This document shows positions 24,307 to 35,639 of a stretch of 64,000 nucleotides of DNA, in pieces (within the stretch, counting starts at the first letter, position 1; each line of letters opens with the position of its first letter). A program made the translations under genes and the position numbers. Under the pieces are notes generated by a model, which was given only the letters and a program-made list of their open reading frames with translations, had not been told where the DNA came from and ran no database searches. The DNA lies in contig JAMWET010001943.1 in the NCBI GenBank assembly GCA_024036415.1, forward strand, positions 100,001 to 164,000, written 5' to 3'. Source of the stretch: Prochilodus magdalenae. Lineage: Eukaryota > Chordata > Actinopteri > Characiformes > Prochilodontidae.

Positions 24307-25012
24307 AAAATGTGGGTGTAGTGAATGTAGTGGGGTATGTTTTTATCAGAATGAGCCTCAGAAGGTTCAAATATACAGGTCTGAAGATTAATAAAAGATT
24401 AACTCGCTTTAGAGGATCAGTTTAAGAGTGAAATAGCCGAGGGGAGCTAACAGCTAGGCTAACCACATTTCAGGTGAGCTGAGCAGCGTTAGCAGCAGCT
24501 AGCTCTAAACAGTGGATACAGTAATAACAGCTCTGAGGTAAATGTGGGTGTAATGGTTGTAGTTGAGTGTGTTTTCATCAGAATGAGCCTCAGAAGGTTC
24601 AAATATACAGGTCTGAAGATTAATAAAAGATGAACTCGCTTTAGAGGATCAGTTTTAGAGTGAAATAGCCGTGGGGAGCTAACAGCTAGGCTAACCACAT
24701 TTCAGGTGAGCTGAGCAGCATTAGCAGCAGCTAGCTCTAAACAGTGGATACAGTAATAACTGCTCTGAGGTAAATGAGGGTGTAGTGGTTGTAGTGGGGT
24801 GTGTTTTCATCAGAATGAGCCTCAGAAAGTTAAATATACAGGTCTGAAGATTGATAAAAGATGAACTCGCTTTAGAGGATCAGTTTTAGAGTGAAATAGC
24901 CGAGGGTGGCTAACAGCTAGGCTAACTGTATCTCAGGTAAACTTAGCAGCGTTAGCAGCAGCTAGCTCTAAACAGTGGATACAGTAATAACAGCTCTGAG
25001 GTAAATGTGAGG
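24307..25012 (+). repeat. Tandem repeat of about 233 bp, three copies
   Basis: Copies start near 24307, 24540 and 24773. Each contains 'cagaatgagcctcagaa', 'aactcgctttagaggatcag', 'gagctaacagctaggctaac' and 'agctagctctaaacagtgg'. Confidence 0.92.
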
Positions 25013-25194
25013 TAACTGGTCATGTGACTGTATTAATATACTACACTGTAGGTCAGAATTTCTTACTGTACAGGGGACAGTATGCAGTGTGCAGCACATA
25101 CTACTGTAGTATGTAGTGTGCAGTATAGTAGTGTTCTATTTCAAATACAGGCATTTTGTAGCATGCTAATGACCAAAAGTAAACAGACACAGCA

Positions 25195-25615
25195 GTGCAC
25201 TGTGTCCACTCACTGTCCACTCTATGAAACCTTGCTGGTCCACCTTGTAGATGTACAGTCAAAGACGATGGCTCATCTGCTGCTGCACAGAGCAGTGTTG
25301 GTCATCCTCTAGTCCTTCATCAGTGGGCACAGGAAGCTGCCTACATGACGCTGTTGGCTGGATATGTTTAGCTGTGTCTGATCCCACCACGTCAGTGTCA
25401 CTGCAGTGTTGAGATCCACCATCCATATGAAACTTACTCTGTGGTGGTTCTGATCATTGAAGAACAGGGTAACAAAGTATACAGAGTAACAGATGGACTA
25501 CAGTCTGTAACTGTAGAACTACAAAGTGCTCCTATCGGGTCAGTGGAGCTGAAAGGTGGACAGTGAGTGTAGATACAAGGAGGTGGTTTAAATGTTATGG
25601 CTGACAGGTGTATAC
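25195..25615 (+). mobile_element. Dispersed DNA-repeat copy, unexpanded
   Basis: 'gtccactcactgtccactct' through 'ttggtcatcctctagtcctt' matches 28737-28862. It ends 'aaatgttatggctgacaggtgta', a common fish repeat end. It contains the single-copy form of the motif that is amplified at 28.86 kb. Confidence 0.75.
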
Positions 25616-25619
25616 TTAT

Positions 25620-27480
25620 ATCTTAAGCGTCTGGCAAATAAATTAATCAGACTTAAGTCTTTATCCAAAACATTGTTGGTTTTTACAGTAACATGTTGTT
25701 TTTACAGTAACCGCCAAGACCCGAGGCAGTCACATGATTGGTTGGCTTCCAGTATTCCCTTATTGTCAACTCATGGCCTTGATTTATGCATGTATATTTT
25801 TTAGTTTGCTGGCTTCAACAAACTTGAATGCTGATCCACATGTGTGCACAGTTTTCAGAGCGCTATCCCAGCCCTGAGGGGCAGTAATACAGGCAGTCCT
25901 CCAGAGCATGGCCTATGCTAATTGTGCCTCTCAGTCATGATCACCCGAGGCCCTTAAACAGGGCACTACTGTTACCATAACACAATGACTCTTCATTTGT
26001 GCTGTACACTTTAAGCTGACTAATGAAAGCAACAGTGCATAAAGCACTATAGCTCATCTCTAGGCTGGGATGATAATGATATAGTCAAATGAACATCCTT
26101 TTCCACCTACCCCACATGTGGTTGACCAGCCAATACGAGTTTGGTGTGTTAAGTTTCACTTTGCTAGTTTAGTGCTGACGCTACGAGGCTAATGCTGCTA
26201 TCAAACCTTAGTCAGTAGTCACACAAATTGATTTTATTTCATAAATGCATCATCATAATGCAGCAAGAGGGACGGTGAGGCTTCTTTTTACCCTCGTCGC
26301 TCTGGTTATTTTTTGAATCCCAGCACGGCCTGGTTTTGACATTGTTGGTGTTTGGTGTTTTTAAGGCACTTTAAAATCCAATTTGAGCCAAACCATTGAG
26401 ATTCAAGCTAAGGTTCTGCTAGATAGGTCAACTAAAAGTTGTTTAAACAAAAACGTAGTTGACAGTACGCGAAAGCAGTTCGCGAGAATAGTTAGCATGT
26501 CTGAATACGTAGTGTTCATTAAACAGTAGCCTATGCTTAAAAATCGAGAGAGATTTTTAAATATGCGACCACAGCACAATATCCTATCCCATGATTCCAC
26601 GGGAGCTACAGCGGGCCTCAGCATGCATTTTCTGCGACCTCGTGCTCGATGCTGCCTCCATGTGGAGGTGTTCTTCGAATGCTACTTTCGTTAACAGAGA
26701 GTAAAGATTTTGCTGACTTTCGTCTTTTAAAGGATGGGGTTTGGCGCTGTTACGTGATGTCAGCGGACATCTGGGTCAACGGACACATGTAAGTTGGCGG
26801 ATGTAGTGCGTCCGAGGACGTCTGAGCAGTACCTACTAGATCGAATTCAGTACTTACTGCTTAGGTATGCCATTTACAGACGTAGCCATAGTTTGGCTGT
26901 GTGCTTGATGTTATACGCCTGTTAGCAGTGGGTGTGGCTAAAACAGCTGTACTTAGTAATTAGGATGGATAGGGTATCAACTCCTCTGCCATTCCCAGTC
27001 TGAACCCAAACTGAATTTTGTGTTAAATTTGCCAGATTTAGTCCTCGAAAGACGCTGATGTTGTTGTAGATAACTATCTTCACCTCGCGTACAGTAGGGT
27101 ACTTCATAAAAATCACAGTAATAACGGAAACAGCACGTTACTTAAAACAGTAGATACAGTCAAACCAGGATGAGGAGGGAACTGTACGGTATTTCACCTC
27201 CACTGCACTAAGGTCGTTTAGGTTGTCGTTTGCTTTCTCCTATTCACTACAGTATAGTCATATGCCTACTGCAGCAGCACTGGTCTAGGATCAGTTTTTG
27301 TGGCTTAGCTCGTCAGAAACAATAATGCAGTCCTACATAAGCCCTTTCACTTTCACATGATTCATGAAGCATTCCTGTGTCATATTCATCACTCACCCCA
27401 AATGAATTTTGAAAGAGTTCAGCCCCTCGGGCTCCCATGGTTACGACATCCTAAGGCTTTTTATCCAGTAACAACATGGA
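25620..27480. other. No gene seen
   Basis: Unique-looking sequence. Short frames only, no splice-bounded homology. Confidence 0.5.
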
Positions 27481-28110
27481 CTACACTGCAAACTGGCTGA
27501 GCTACTTTATTTACAATATCGGACAGGTCCTAGTCAGACAGGTGGGCTTATCATTCATGTTGAGTAATGTTTTTGAGCTGTAGACATCAGAGAGCACTAC
27601 GCAGTTAGTTCTTCTAGATAGGTCTACAAAGCCATGAAGTGCTCAGCTGGGAGTAGTCCACCTGTTGAATAGTCCATACTGTTCACTGATGACACTTATA
27701 GCTTGGTGCTGACTGGTCTTGATCAAGTGACTATGGCACAACATGAATCAGTGGGGTACAACATGGACACCTCAACGACAACTGTCATTTCAGGGTCCGT
27801 ATCTCTGGGTTCCTGAGTTTCTTAGTCTGGTATCCAGGACTCATGAGGAAGGGAACGTCATGATCTGCTGAGCCGTGTGGTTTCGTTCTAATATCAGCTT
27901 CAAATATCAGATTTTATAACGATTATGATATACAGTTTCCTGAAGACTGCATTAAACATACATGTGTCATTATGGAGGGAGCATATAGCCCTATAATCCC
28001 TCCAGAGTGATGATGCTCTAAGTCTCTGCATCTCTGGGCCTGCACCGTGGGCGAACGTCTTTGCAAGGCCAAGTCTAAGCTGGATGCAAATTTGTATCTC
28101 TGGTTCCACT
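27480..28110. repeat. Diverged dispersed repeat related to 36.4 kb
   Basis: 'agtttcctgaagactgcatt' and 'gccctataatccctcc' correspond to 'ggtttcctgaagactacagc' and 'gccctataatcct' at about 36.40-36.47 kb. No coding capacity is seen. Confidence 0.45.
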
Positions 28111-28614
28111 ACGATATAAACCAAACCATAGGCTTACTGCGCTCTGCTTTAGCTCAGCTATAGCCTCTTTTCCTGCACCTCCTGCAGGACATCTGCACGG
28201 CTAGCTGGTTATTATGCAACTTCAGTGGATGTCTCTTTAGCATGATACATAGTCATCTTTGATGTGCTGTCAAAACTGTTCTTTTTAGCTGCTTTTGGAA
28301 TGACTAAATATTTTACATATTGCTCCTTTAATGTGGTAATTTATTCGGAATATGTAATTGCTCATTAGTTAAATGTGTGTGTGTGTTTATAGAGCTATTT
28401 TGTGTTGGGCTGCGGGATTAGCCAGTGTGGGAAGTGGTTACCGTCATTGGGTGTTGTATGCCTGGAAGTGACCTGCTTTCTTTTCCCGGTTGTTGTTATG
28501 CACCTCTCTGCTGAAGTTAGAGCACTACTCACAGCAGAAATCATGGTGTCCTCGGTGTCTCCTTCTTTGCCCAGATGCTACCAATCAGGCTATTTATCAG
28601 GACCACCACAGAAC

Positions 28615-28862
28615 AGGTATTATGCGGGTGATGGGTGATTCTGAGCACTGCAGTGACACTGATGTGGTGGTGGTGTGTTAGTGTGTGTTGTTTGGTGGTA
28701 TGAGTAGATTTGTTGTTTGGTGGTATGAGCAGTGTTGTGTCCACTCACTGTCCACTCTATTAGACACTCCTACCTTGCTGGTCCACTTTGTAGATGGACA
28801 GTCAGAGATGATAGTTGATCTACTGCTGCACAGTGCAGTGTTGGTCATCCTCTAGTCTTTCA
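28615..28862 (+). mobile_element. Dispersed DNA-repeat copy, left part of the expanded copy
   Basis: Same family as 25.2-25.6 kb. Its right part is split off by the minisatellite that follows, and resumes as 'gctgctggctggttgg' at about 29796. Confidence 0.7.
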
Positions 28863-29800
28863 TCAGTGGTCACAGGATGCTGCCCACAGGACACTGCCCA
28901 TAGCTTGCTGCTCACAGGACACTGCCCATGGAATGCTGCCCACATGACACTGCCCATAGGACGCTGCCCACAGGACACTCCCCACAGGATGCTGCCCACA
29001 GGATACTGCCCATAACACGCTGCTCACATGATACTGCCCATGGAATGCTGCCCACAGGACACTGCCCATAGGATGCTGCCCACAGGACACTGCCCACAGG
29101 ATGCTGCCCACAGGATACTGCCCATAGGATACTGCCCATAACACGCTGCTCACATGATGCTGCCCACAGGACACTGCCTACAGGGCACTGCCTATAGGAT
29201 GCTGCCTATAGGACACTGCCCACTTAACACTGCCCATAGCACGCTGCCCACAGGATACTGCCCATAGGACACTGCCTACAGGATGCTGCCTATAGGACAC
29301 TGCCCACAGAACACTGCCCATAGCACGCTGCCCACAGGATGCTGCCCATAGCACGCTGCTCACAGGACACTGTCTACAGGTCACTGCCTATAGGACGCTG
29401 CCTATAGGACGCTGCCCACAGGATGCTGCCCACAGGATGCTGCCCATAGGATACTGCCCATAACATGCTGCTCACATGATGCTGCCCACAGGACACTGCC
29501 TACAGGACACTGCCCACTTAACACTGCCCATAGCACGCTGCCCACAGGATACTGCCCATAGGACACTGCCTACAGGTTGCTGCCTATAGGACACTGCCCA
29601 CAGGATGCTGCCCATAGCACGCTGCCCACAGGATGCTGCCCATAGCACGCTGCTCACAGGACACTGCCTACAGGTCACTGCCTATAGGACGCTGCCTATA
29701 GGACGCTGCCCACAGGATGCTGCCCATAGCACGCTAGTCACATGATACTGCCCACAGGACACTGCCTATAGGACGCTGCACACAGGATGCTGCTGGCTGG
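28862..29800 (+). repeat. 14-bp minisatellite, about 65 units
   Basis: Units alternate 'actgcccataggac', 'gctgcccacaggat' and similar. Three units make 42 bp, so minus-strand frames read a 14-residue repeat (GSVLWAVSCGQHP type) that is not a gene. A longer duplication with a 294-bp offset (21 units) links 29178-29384 to 29472-29678. Confidence 0.95.
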
Positions 29801-30429
29801 TTGGTTGGTGGACGATTCTCACACATCAGTATTAAAGGCACAGAATGACATGAAGCTGGAAAGTGATGACTGCTTTGGGTTCATCTCATTCGATGGGGAA
29901 AAATGAAATATGAGAAGACCGTGGGATATGGGCCCTCAGAGAAGCAGCACTGTCCTGGGATCAGTTCTCGAGACTGTCTGAGGAATCTAGTTCTAGATCA
30001 GCGCTCTCACTTTCACACACCACAAGAAGAGTAATCTCTCACAACAAGAAAAATCCATCTGGCTCAAAACAGGACTGAAATACTCCAGTTTTATGAATGC
30101 AGAAGGTTCGCACTTTGATCTGCTTCTGCTACATGCATAAATTATGTCTGATCACGATTATGTATCGTTGTCTGTGTCATGCCTGTTCTCTTATTAGTAC
30201 GACCTGCTTGCTCTTATTACTAGTACAGCTCGTATGTATGTTCTACCTTTGGGTGGAGTTTTGCATCAACCACATGTAGTATAGTATGAGGTCATAAACT
30301 CAGTAGAGACTGAGCGGCGTCGTGTTTCTGCGACGTACCATCCAGATGCAGACAAGCAGAATGATGCAGGCCAGCGACACGTTTACCGCAGAGTGACGAG
30401 CAAACATTACATACGACTAAAACTGAAAT

Positions 30430-31082
30430 TCTACCTCTCTCTTCTTTCTCTCTCACTCCTCTCTCTCTCTCTTTGTCTCTCACTATTTCGTCTCTCTCCT
30501 CTCTTTCTTCCTTGTTGTTCTTCCTTCCATCTCTCTCCCGTGTATCTCACTGTTTTTTCACTCTCTCTCCTTTCTATTGTCTCTCTCTCTCACTCCTCCA
30601 TCTCTCTGGTCTCTCTCCCTCTTTCTCTGTCTTCCTCTCCCTCTAGCATTCGCTTTCTCTCACTCCTTTTTATCTCTCTCCCCCTCTCTGTCTCTCTCCC
30701 TCTTTCTGCATCCGCTCTTACTTCTTTCTATCTCTCTCGCCTCCTTTTTATCTTCCCCTTTCTTTCTGTTTAGTTTGTCTCTCTTCCATCTCTCTCCATT
30801 CTCTCTCTGTCTTGCCTCTCACTTTCCCTCTGTCTGTCTCTCTCTCTCTCACTCTTTCTTTCCTATCTCTTTCTCTCATCTGTCACTATTTTGTCTCCCT
30901 CTCTTTTTCTCTCGTTCTCTCTGTCTGTTCTTTCTCTCTGTCTATATTTTGTCGCCCTCTCTCTCTCTTCCTCTCTCACACACTCTCCATCTCTCCCTCT
31001 CTTTATCTGTCTGTTTTCTCTCTGTCCCTCTCTCTCTCTCTCTCTCTCCCCCTTTCTCACTCTCTCTCTCTCTCTCTGTCTC

Positions 31083-31114
<32 letters not shown>

Positions 31115-31132
31115 CCTTTCTCTCTCTCTCTC

Positions 31133-31180
<48 letters not shown>

Positions 31181-31202
31181 TCTATCCCTCACCCTCTGTC
31201 TT

Positions 31203-31244
<42 letters not shown>

Positions 31245-31300
31245 TCTGTCTTTCTGTCTCTGTCTTTCTGTCTCTGTTCTCTCTCTCTCTCTCTCTCGCC

Positions 31301-31342
<42 letters not shown>

Positions 31343-31352
31343 TTCTGTCTCT

Positions 31353-31401
<49 letters not shown>

Positions 31402-31470
31402 CTCTCGCTCTCTCACCCTCTGTCTCTGTCTTTTTGTCTCTGTTCTCTCTCTCTCTCTCTCTCTCTGTAA
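30430..31470. repeat. Pyrimidine (CT) tract of about 1 kb
   Basis: Almost uninterrupted C/T on the plus strand, becoming pure (CT)n towards 31.0-31.47 kb with CTGTCTTTCTGTCTC interruptions. The 297- and 248-codon frames are Ser/Leu repeat translations. Confidence 0.95.
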
Positions 31471-31479
31471 CAGGAGGAT

Positions 31480-32880
31480 CATTGTTGTTCTAAGTGAATG
31501 TAATATGGGACTGTATGGTTTCTCTGAGCTCCCTGCCATGCAAAGAGTATGCAAATAAACATCTCACATTCTTAGATCTGGAGGTTTTCCAGCTTTTTTT
31601 CATGGATAAGCTTCTCCTAACTTCCTCCGTGAGGTAGACAGGCCGAGCCTCGACTCTCTGAAATACAGAAATGAAGTTACAGCCAGCTTTACAGCCACGA
31701 CCTGAAAAAGCATCAGAGCTGTGCTCTACGGCTGAGCAATCAGTGCCATGTTGACATGGTTTACACCGCATGTAGTCAATCACACGGTTGAGGTCTGAAA
31801 TTTGCTTCTGTAGTTTTGTACTTGAGCTACAAGTCTAATGCAGCTACGAAGTTATGAAACTGATTCTGAACCATCACTTTAAAGATCAGCAGTGAAATTC
31901 CAGACCACTTTACCTCCTTTTGATGAACTCCAGCCGAAACAGAACATGCAGCCCTCGCCATATCTACTGTCCTTCTACAGTGATGCCACAATAGTCCTGA
32001 GACAAGGCAGACCCCCTTCTGACGTATTTGTAGGTGGGCGAGAGTTTGGACTGTTTGAAGGAAGCCAGATAGCTGGCGTTGTGGCTAGGAGTCTAGCATT
32101 TATTAGCCTCTACATCAGTGCATCTCTTTGGTTCTGTGGGGTGGAGGGGGGTCTCCCTTTGGTAGAGTGCTATATTGGCATAATGCCTTCTGGGTCTTGT
32201 AGTGAAAGAACATTAATGGAGGAAAACATGAAAAGGATGAAAAACTGTGAACCTTGAACCACTGGCCCACTCTCTGACCACCCAGATCATGGTCCTGCAT
32301 ACAAAGTCTAACTAACCTCCTTTAAATGCTTCATTTTAGAAAATAGATTAAAACAAATAATAAAACAACTGAAAGACAAAAAAATAGGGACTAGGTCCGG
32401 TATAAAATGGTTTAGTGAAAATGCAAGAGCTGTTGCTTATTAAATATTATTAAAATAAATATTTAAAATATGTTAAATATTAAAAATACAAAATATTATT
32501 ACAGATTATCAAAATCAGCACAGTAAAATTAAAAAATATGTGCATGAGTTGGATTCTGGAGGTAGTCGGTATGCCGAGAAGCTTTGGGGATGTAGTTATG
32601 GAGACTCTTTGGGTGACTATTGACTTCTAGTGTTGGTTAGCCTTGTGGCTCCAGTGCAAGATGTTGCCTCCAGATATGTCTTGGCTGATCAGCTACGTAA
32701 CTTGGCATTAGACATAACACACCGGGTCAAGGCAATGAAGCAGCGGGTCAGGTGAGGCCAGTCATTCTCTGGGTAGAGAGTTCAACGTCATTTTTTAAAA
32801 GCCAATTTATTAATTTAGCGCGTTTAACCCATATGGATAGAGAATCCCCCGCCACCCTCCACCCGCCCAAATTTGGGGGC
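31480..32880. other. No gene recognised
   Basis: A 121-codon frame at 31892-32257 has no recognisable domain and no supporting splice or promoter context, so I do not call it a gene. Confidence 0.45.
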
Positions 32881-32882
32881 AC

Positions 32883-33085
32883 TTACATTACATTTACATT
32901 AACGGTATTTAGTTGATGCTCTTATCCAGAGCAACTTACAGAGGTTAACCATATTACATGTGGTCCAGTGTTGTGTGTTAGGAATCTTGCCCAAGGACTC
33001 TTATTGGTGTAGCACATCATAGTCACCCTGACCCAGAGCAGTCTCCCACATGGCTCCCTGGTGGGTAGTGGTGTTATCTGCTGAG
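32883..33085 (-). repeat. tRNA-derived SINE, minus orientation
   Basis: Complement of the tail 'gctcttatccagagcaactt' and head 'gggtagtggtgttatctgct' of the family complete at 45.7 and 51.04 kb. Confidence 0.75.
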
Positions 33086-33089
33086 CTAC

Positions 33090-33290
33090 ACTTGCCCAGA
33101 GCAGTGGGCAGCCCCATTCACAACCACCTGGGTCCCTTGCTCAAGGGCACTTCAGTCGTAACTGTTGGTTCAGGTAAGAATCAGTGACCCTCCAGTCAGC
33201 CCACAACTCCAGCCCACGGCTCCAGCCTACGACTCCAGCCCACGACTCCAGCCCACGACTCCAGCCCACGACTGCCCTCACAGTGGCTTT
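33090..33290 (-). repeat. Dispersed repeat with short internal expansion
   Basis: Matches 21.66-21.83 kb. At about 33203-33275 the motif 'ccagcccacgact' is repeated five to six times; the other copy has it once. Confidence 0.7.
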
Positions 33291-33934
33291 ATACACTGGA
33301 AAATGGGGTTCGAATGCTTGCCTAGGCAGTAATGGAAACATAATTATACAATTAAAATGATCTCTTTTGATGAAAATCTTCAATATTTTGCTAATTATTT
33401 AACTTAAATGTAATTTCGCATTCAGTTTGCCCTTGTTCTTTGCACTTGAGCTCCCTATAACGTGCGTGCCCAGGCCTAGCTAAGCGTGATAATGGAAGCC
33501 TATACTGTCACAGAGTGCACAAATAGTTTTGGAGCTTACACTCTGTTGAAGGAACAGATTAAAGTGTTGATGAAAGGGATGGAAACATAAGTGGGTGTTT
33601 ATTTTTCATGTTGTTCGTGTTTTCAGTGCGTTTGAATTTGAACTTTGGACTTTTTTGTGCATTTTAACCACCTAATGATTAATGTCGGATAAAGTGAACA
33701 CACATGCAAGTCTGTGTTCCAGTAGCGCGATTTAAAGTCTCATTTCTTCTAAAAACGGACTGTAAATGCACAAAGTCGGACCGTCTGTGTTCCGACTTGA
33801 TCGCCCACCTTTACTGATTAATCCAGGAGCCTTTAAATGTTTAACAAGCAAAGTTAAAACGATGATCTGTAAGATTACCAAGAACCGAGGCCTGCGTGAT
33901 GCAAGGGCACTGATAGACGGCCCACCTCTCCCTT

Positions 33935-33962
33935 GCACACACACCCACACACACACACACCT
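33935..33962. repeat. Short CA microsatellite
   Basis: (CA)n with a CCCA interruption. Confidence 0.8.
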
Positions 33963-34469
33963 GGCAGACATGCCTCTCCCTCCTTGACACACACTCTCTC
34001 AGATCGCTTGTTTGCATGGAAATTTGCAAGTCAAATGAGGCTTTTACTCCCGATGTTGTGCGGGGTCCCGCACAGCAGGTCCCGACACAGCCTCGCAGCC
34101 CTGCTCTGCCAAAGACAGCAGGAACTTCACACAAAAAACCCAAAGCCTACTGTAACATGCACACACAAAGATAAACCATGACTCATAAACTTATACAACA
34201 CTGAATCACCTCGGCCGCAAAGCCAAGACGAGAAACTCTCAGGACCCCGAAGCGGCACACTCTTCGGTCCCCACCTCTCGTGACTACACAAGGCAAATAT
34301 TAATTTACAGCATTTATTGAAAAATAAGCCAAATGTTTATACAGGAATTCCAGTGATCCACGACATGTAAACAGTCATTCAGAGTAGTTTGATATGAAAT
34401 GGTGCATCATAGAGAAATATACAGACTCTGATTTCTTTTACGGTGATGGTGATTCAGTGTTGTACATTA

Positions 34470-34494
34470 AAGTATATATACACACATATATATA

Positions 34495-34560
<66 letters not shown>

Positions 34561-34875
34561 CGTGTATATAGACAATATATATATGTATGAAAAACAGGTA
34601 TCTCCAAAATGCCAACTTTACAGGATAGGCCAAAAACCTTATTTAATTTGAAAGGAAGTCAATGGAACCAGACGTCTTCCCATGCAGTTTTGGAGCTATT
34701 TCCATTAGTCTGTTCTTCATGAAATTCACACACAGTGTAAACAGCAGGTCATGTGATCAAATGAGACATAAAAATAAAAATCAACAAAAATGGAGATACA
34801 TGTTTTTCTTTGGACAGTGACAGTGATATATATATATATATAGGTTCAGCGGTTACGCTAAATGATACGTACATG

Positions 34876-34915
<40 letters not shown>

Positions 34916-34962
34916 TAGAAATATATATATAGCTATTATCATGTAAGTATCATTTAGAGTAA

Positions 34963-35025
<63 letters not shown>

Positions 35026-35030
35026 GCTAT
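34470..35030. repeat. (TA)n cluster with MITE and hairpin
   Basis: TA runs at 34496-34557, 34826-34843, 34880-34911 and 34965-35018. Inverted arms at about 34850-34882 and 34936-34968 flank the third run. Confidence 0.9.
34583..34832 (+). mobile_element. MITE family A, best-preserved copy
   Basis: 'gaaaaacaggtatctccaaa' on the left and 'tggagatacatgtttttctttggacagtgacagtgatat' (two adjoining pieces) on the right are inverted copies. The core reads 'tgccaactttacaggatagg' and 'aagtcaatggaaccagacg'. No open frame. Confidence 0.8.
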
Positions 35031-35639
35031 ATATGTAGCTATAGGAATCCATAATAAAACAATGTTTTAAAAAAATATGCGGAACGTCTGGTTCCTATCA
35101 CCACCACTGTGAACAATTCAGTTTAGATCCTAACCCTTTAAACTTCATGGGCCGAATGTGGGTTGACACTTCTCACACTCATAAAGTTTGAAAAATTTCA
35201 AGAACATTGAATCAGTGTCATATTAAACCCTGTAACTTCATGTTTTTGTTTTTACATCATTTAATAATTGCTATTTTCCAGCTGAGGCCATTAAATAGAA
35301 AACAGACCAATACAGATAACCCAAAGTAACCTGAGCATGTATCAAAGATACAGAATGAAGAATAAAGCAGGAGTTATTGCACTTTTTTTTTTAAGTAGTA
35401 ATGCTGTATTTCCCCCTCTGGGTGGTGGAATAAGGGTGCATTCCTGGAGAACAAAGAGGAAAACAATAAGAGAACAAATTTTACTATGTGTTTACGGTTT
35501 TTGCTTAACTGTTTGACCAGCTCAGACTTGCATGGTGTCTAAAAATGTGCTTCATTAGGTTTGCACATTTGTACGACCTTCAGGTATAAAGATGGCTGCT
35601 ACTGGCAACTGTATATTCTAGGGGTTGCACAGACGAATC

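Larger units (their letters stand above)
23795..25150. mobile_element. Long terminal-inverted-repeat element with internal tandem arrays
   Basis: The left arm (23795 to about 23875, starting ctgtatttgaaatggctcac) is the inverted complement of the right arm (about 25070-25150, ending tctatttcaaatacag) at roughly 80-85% over about 80 bp by eye. Between them are an (ATCT)n run and three copies of a repeat of about 233 bp. I see no transposase frame and no clear target duplication. Confidence 0.75.

Noticed and set aside
28863..29678. Minus-strand repeat protein (GSVLWAVSCGQHP-type units)
   Set aside because: Explained by a 14-bp minisatellite read every 42 bp. No start context, splice sites or conservation.
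28862..29800. CRISPR-like array
   Set aside because: Units are directly adjacent without unique spacers and the genome is vertebrate.
30577..31558. Long Ser/Leu open frames of 297 and 248 codons
   Set aside because: They are CT-repeat translation in overlapping frames.
31892..32257. 121-codon open frame as a gene
   Set aside because: No recognised domain, no splice or promoter support, and surrounding sequence is repeat-rich.
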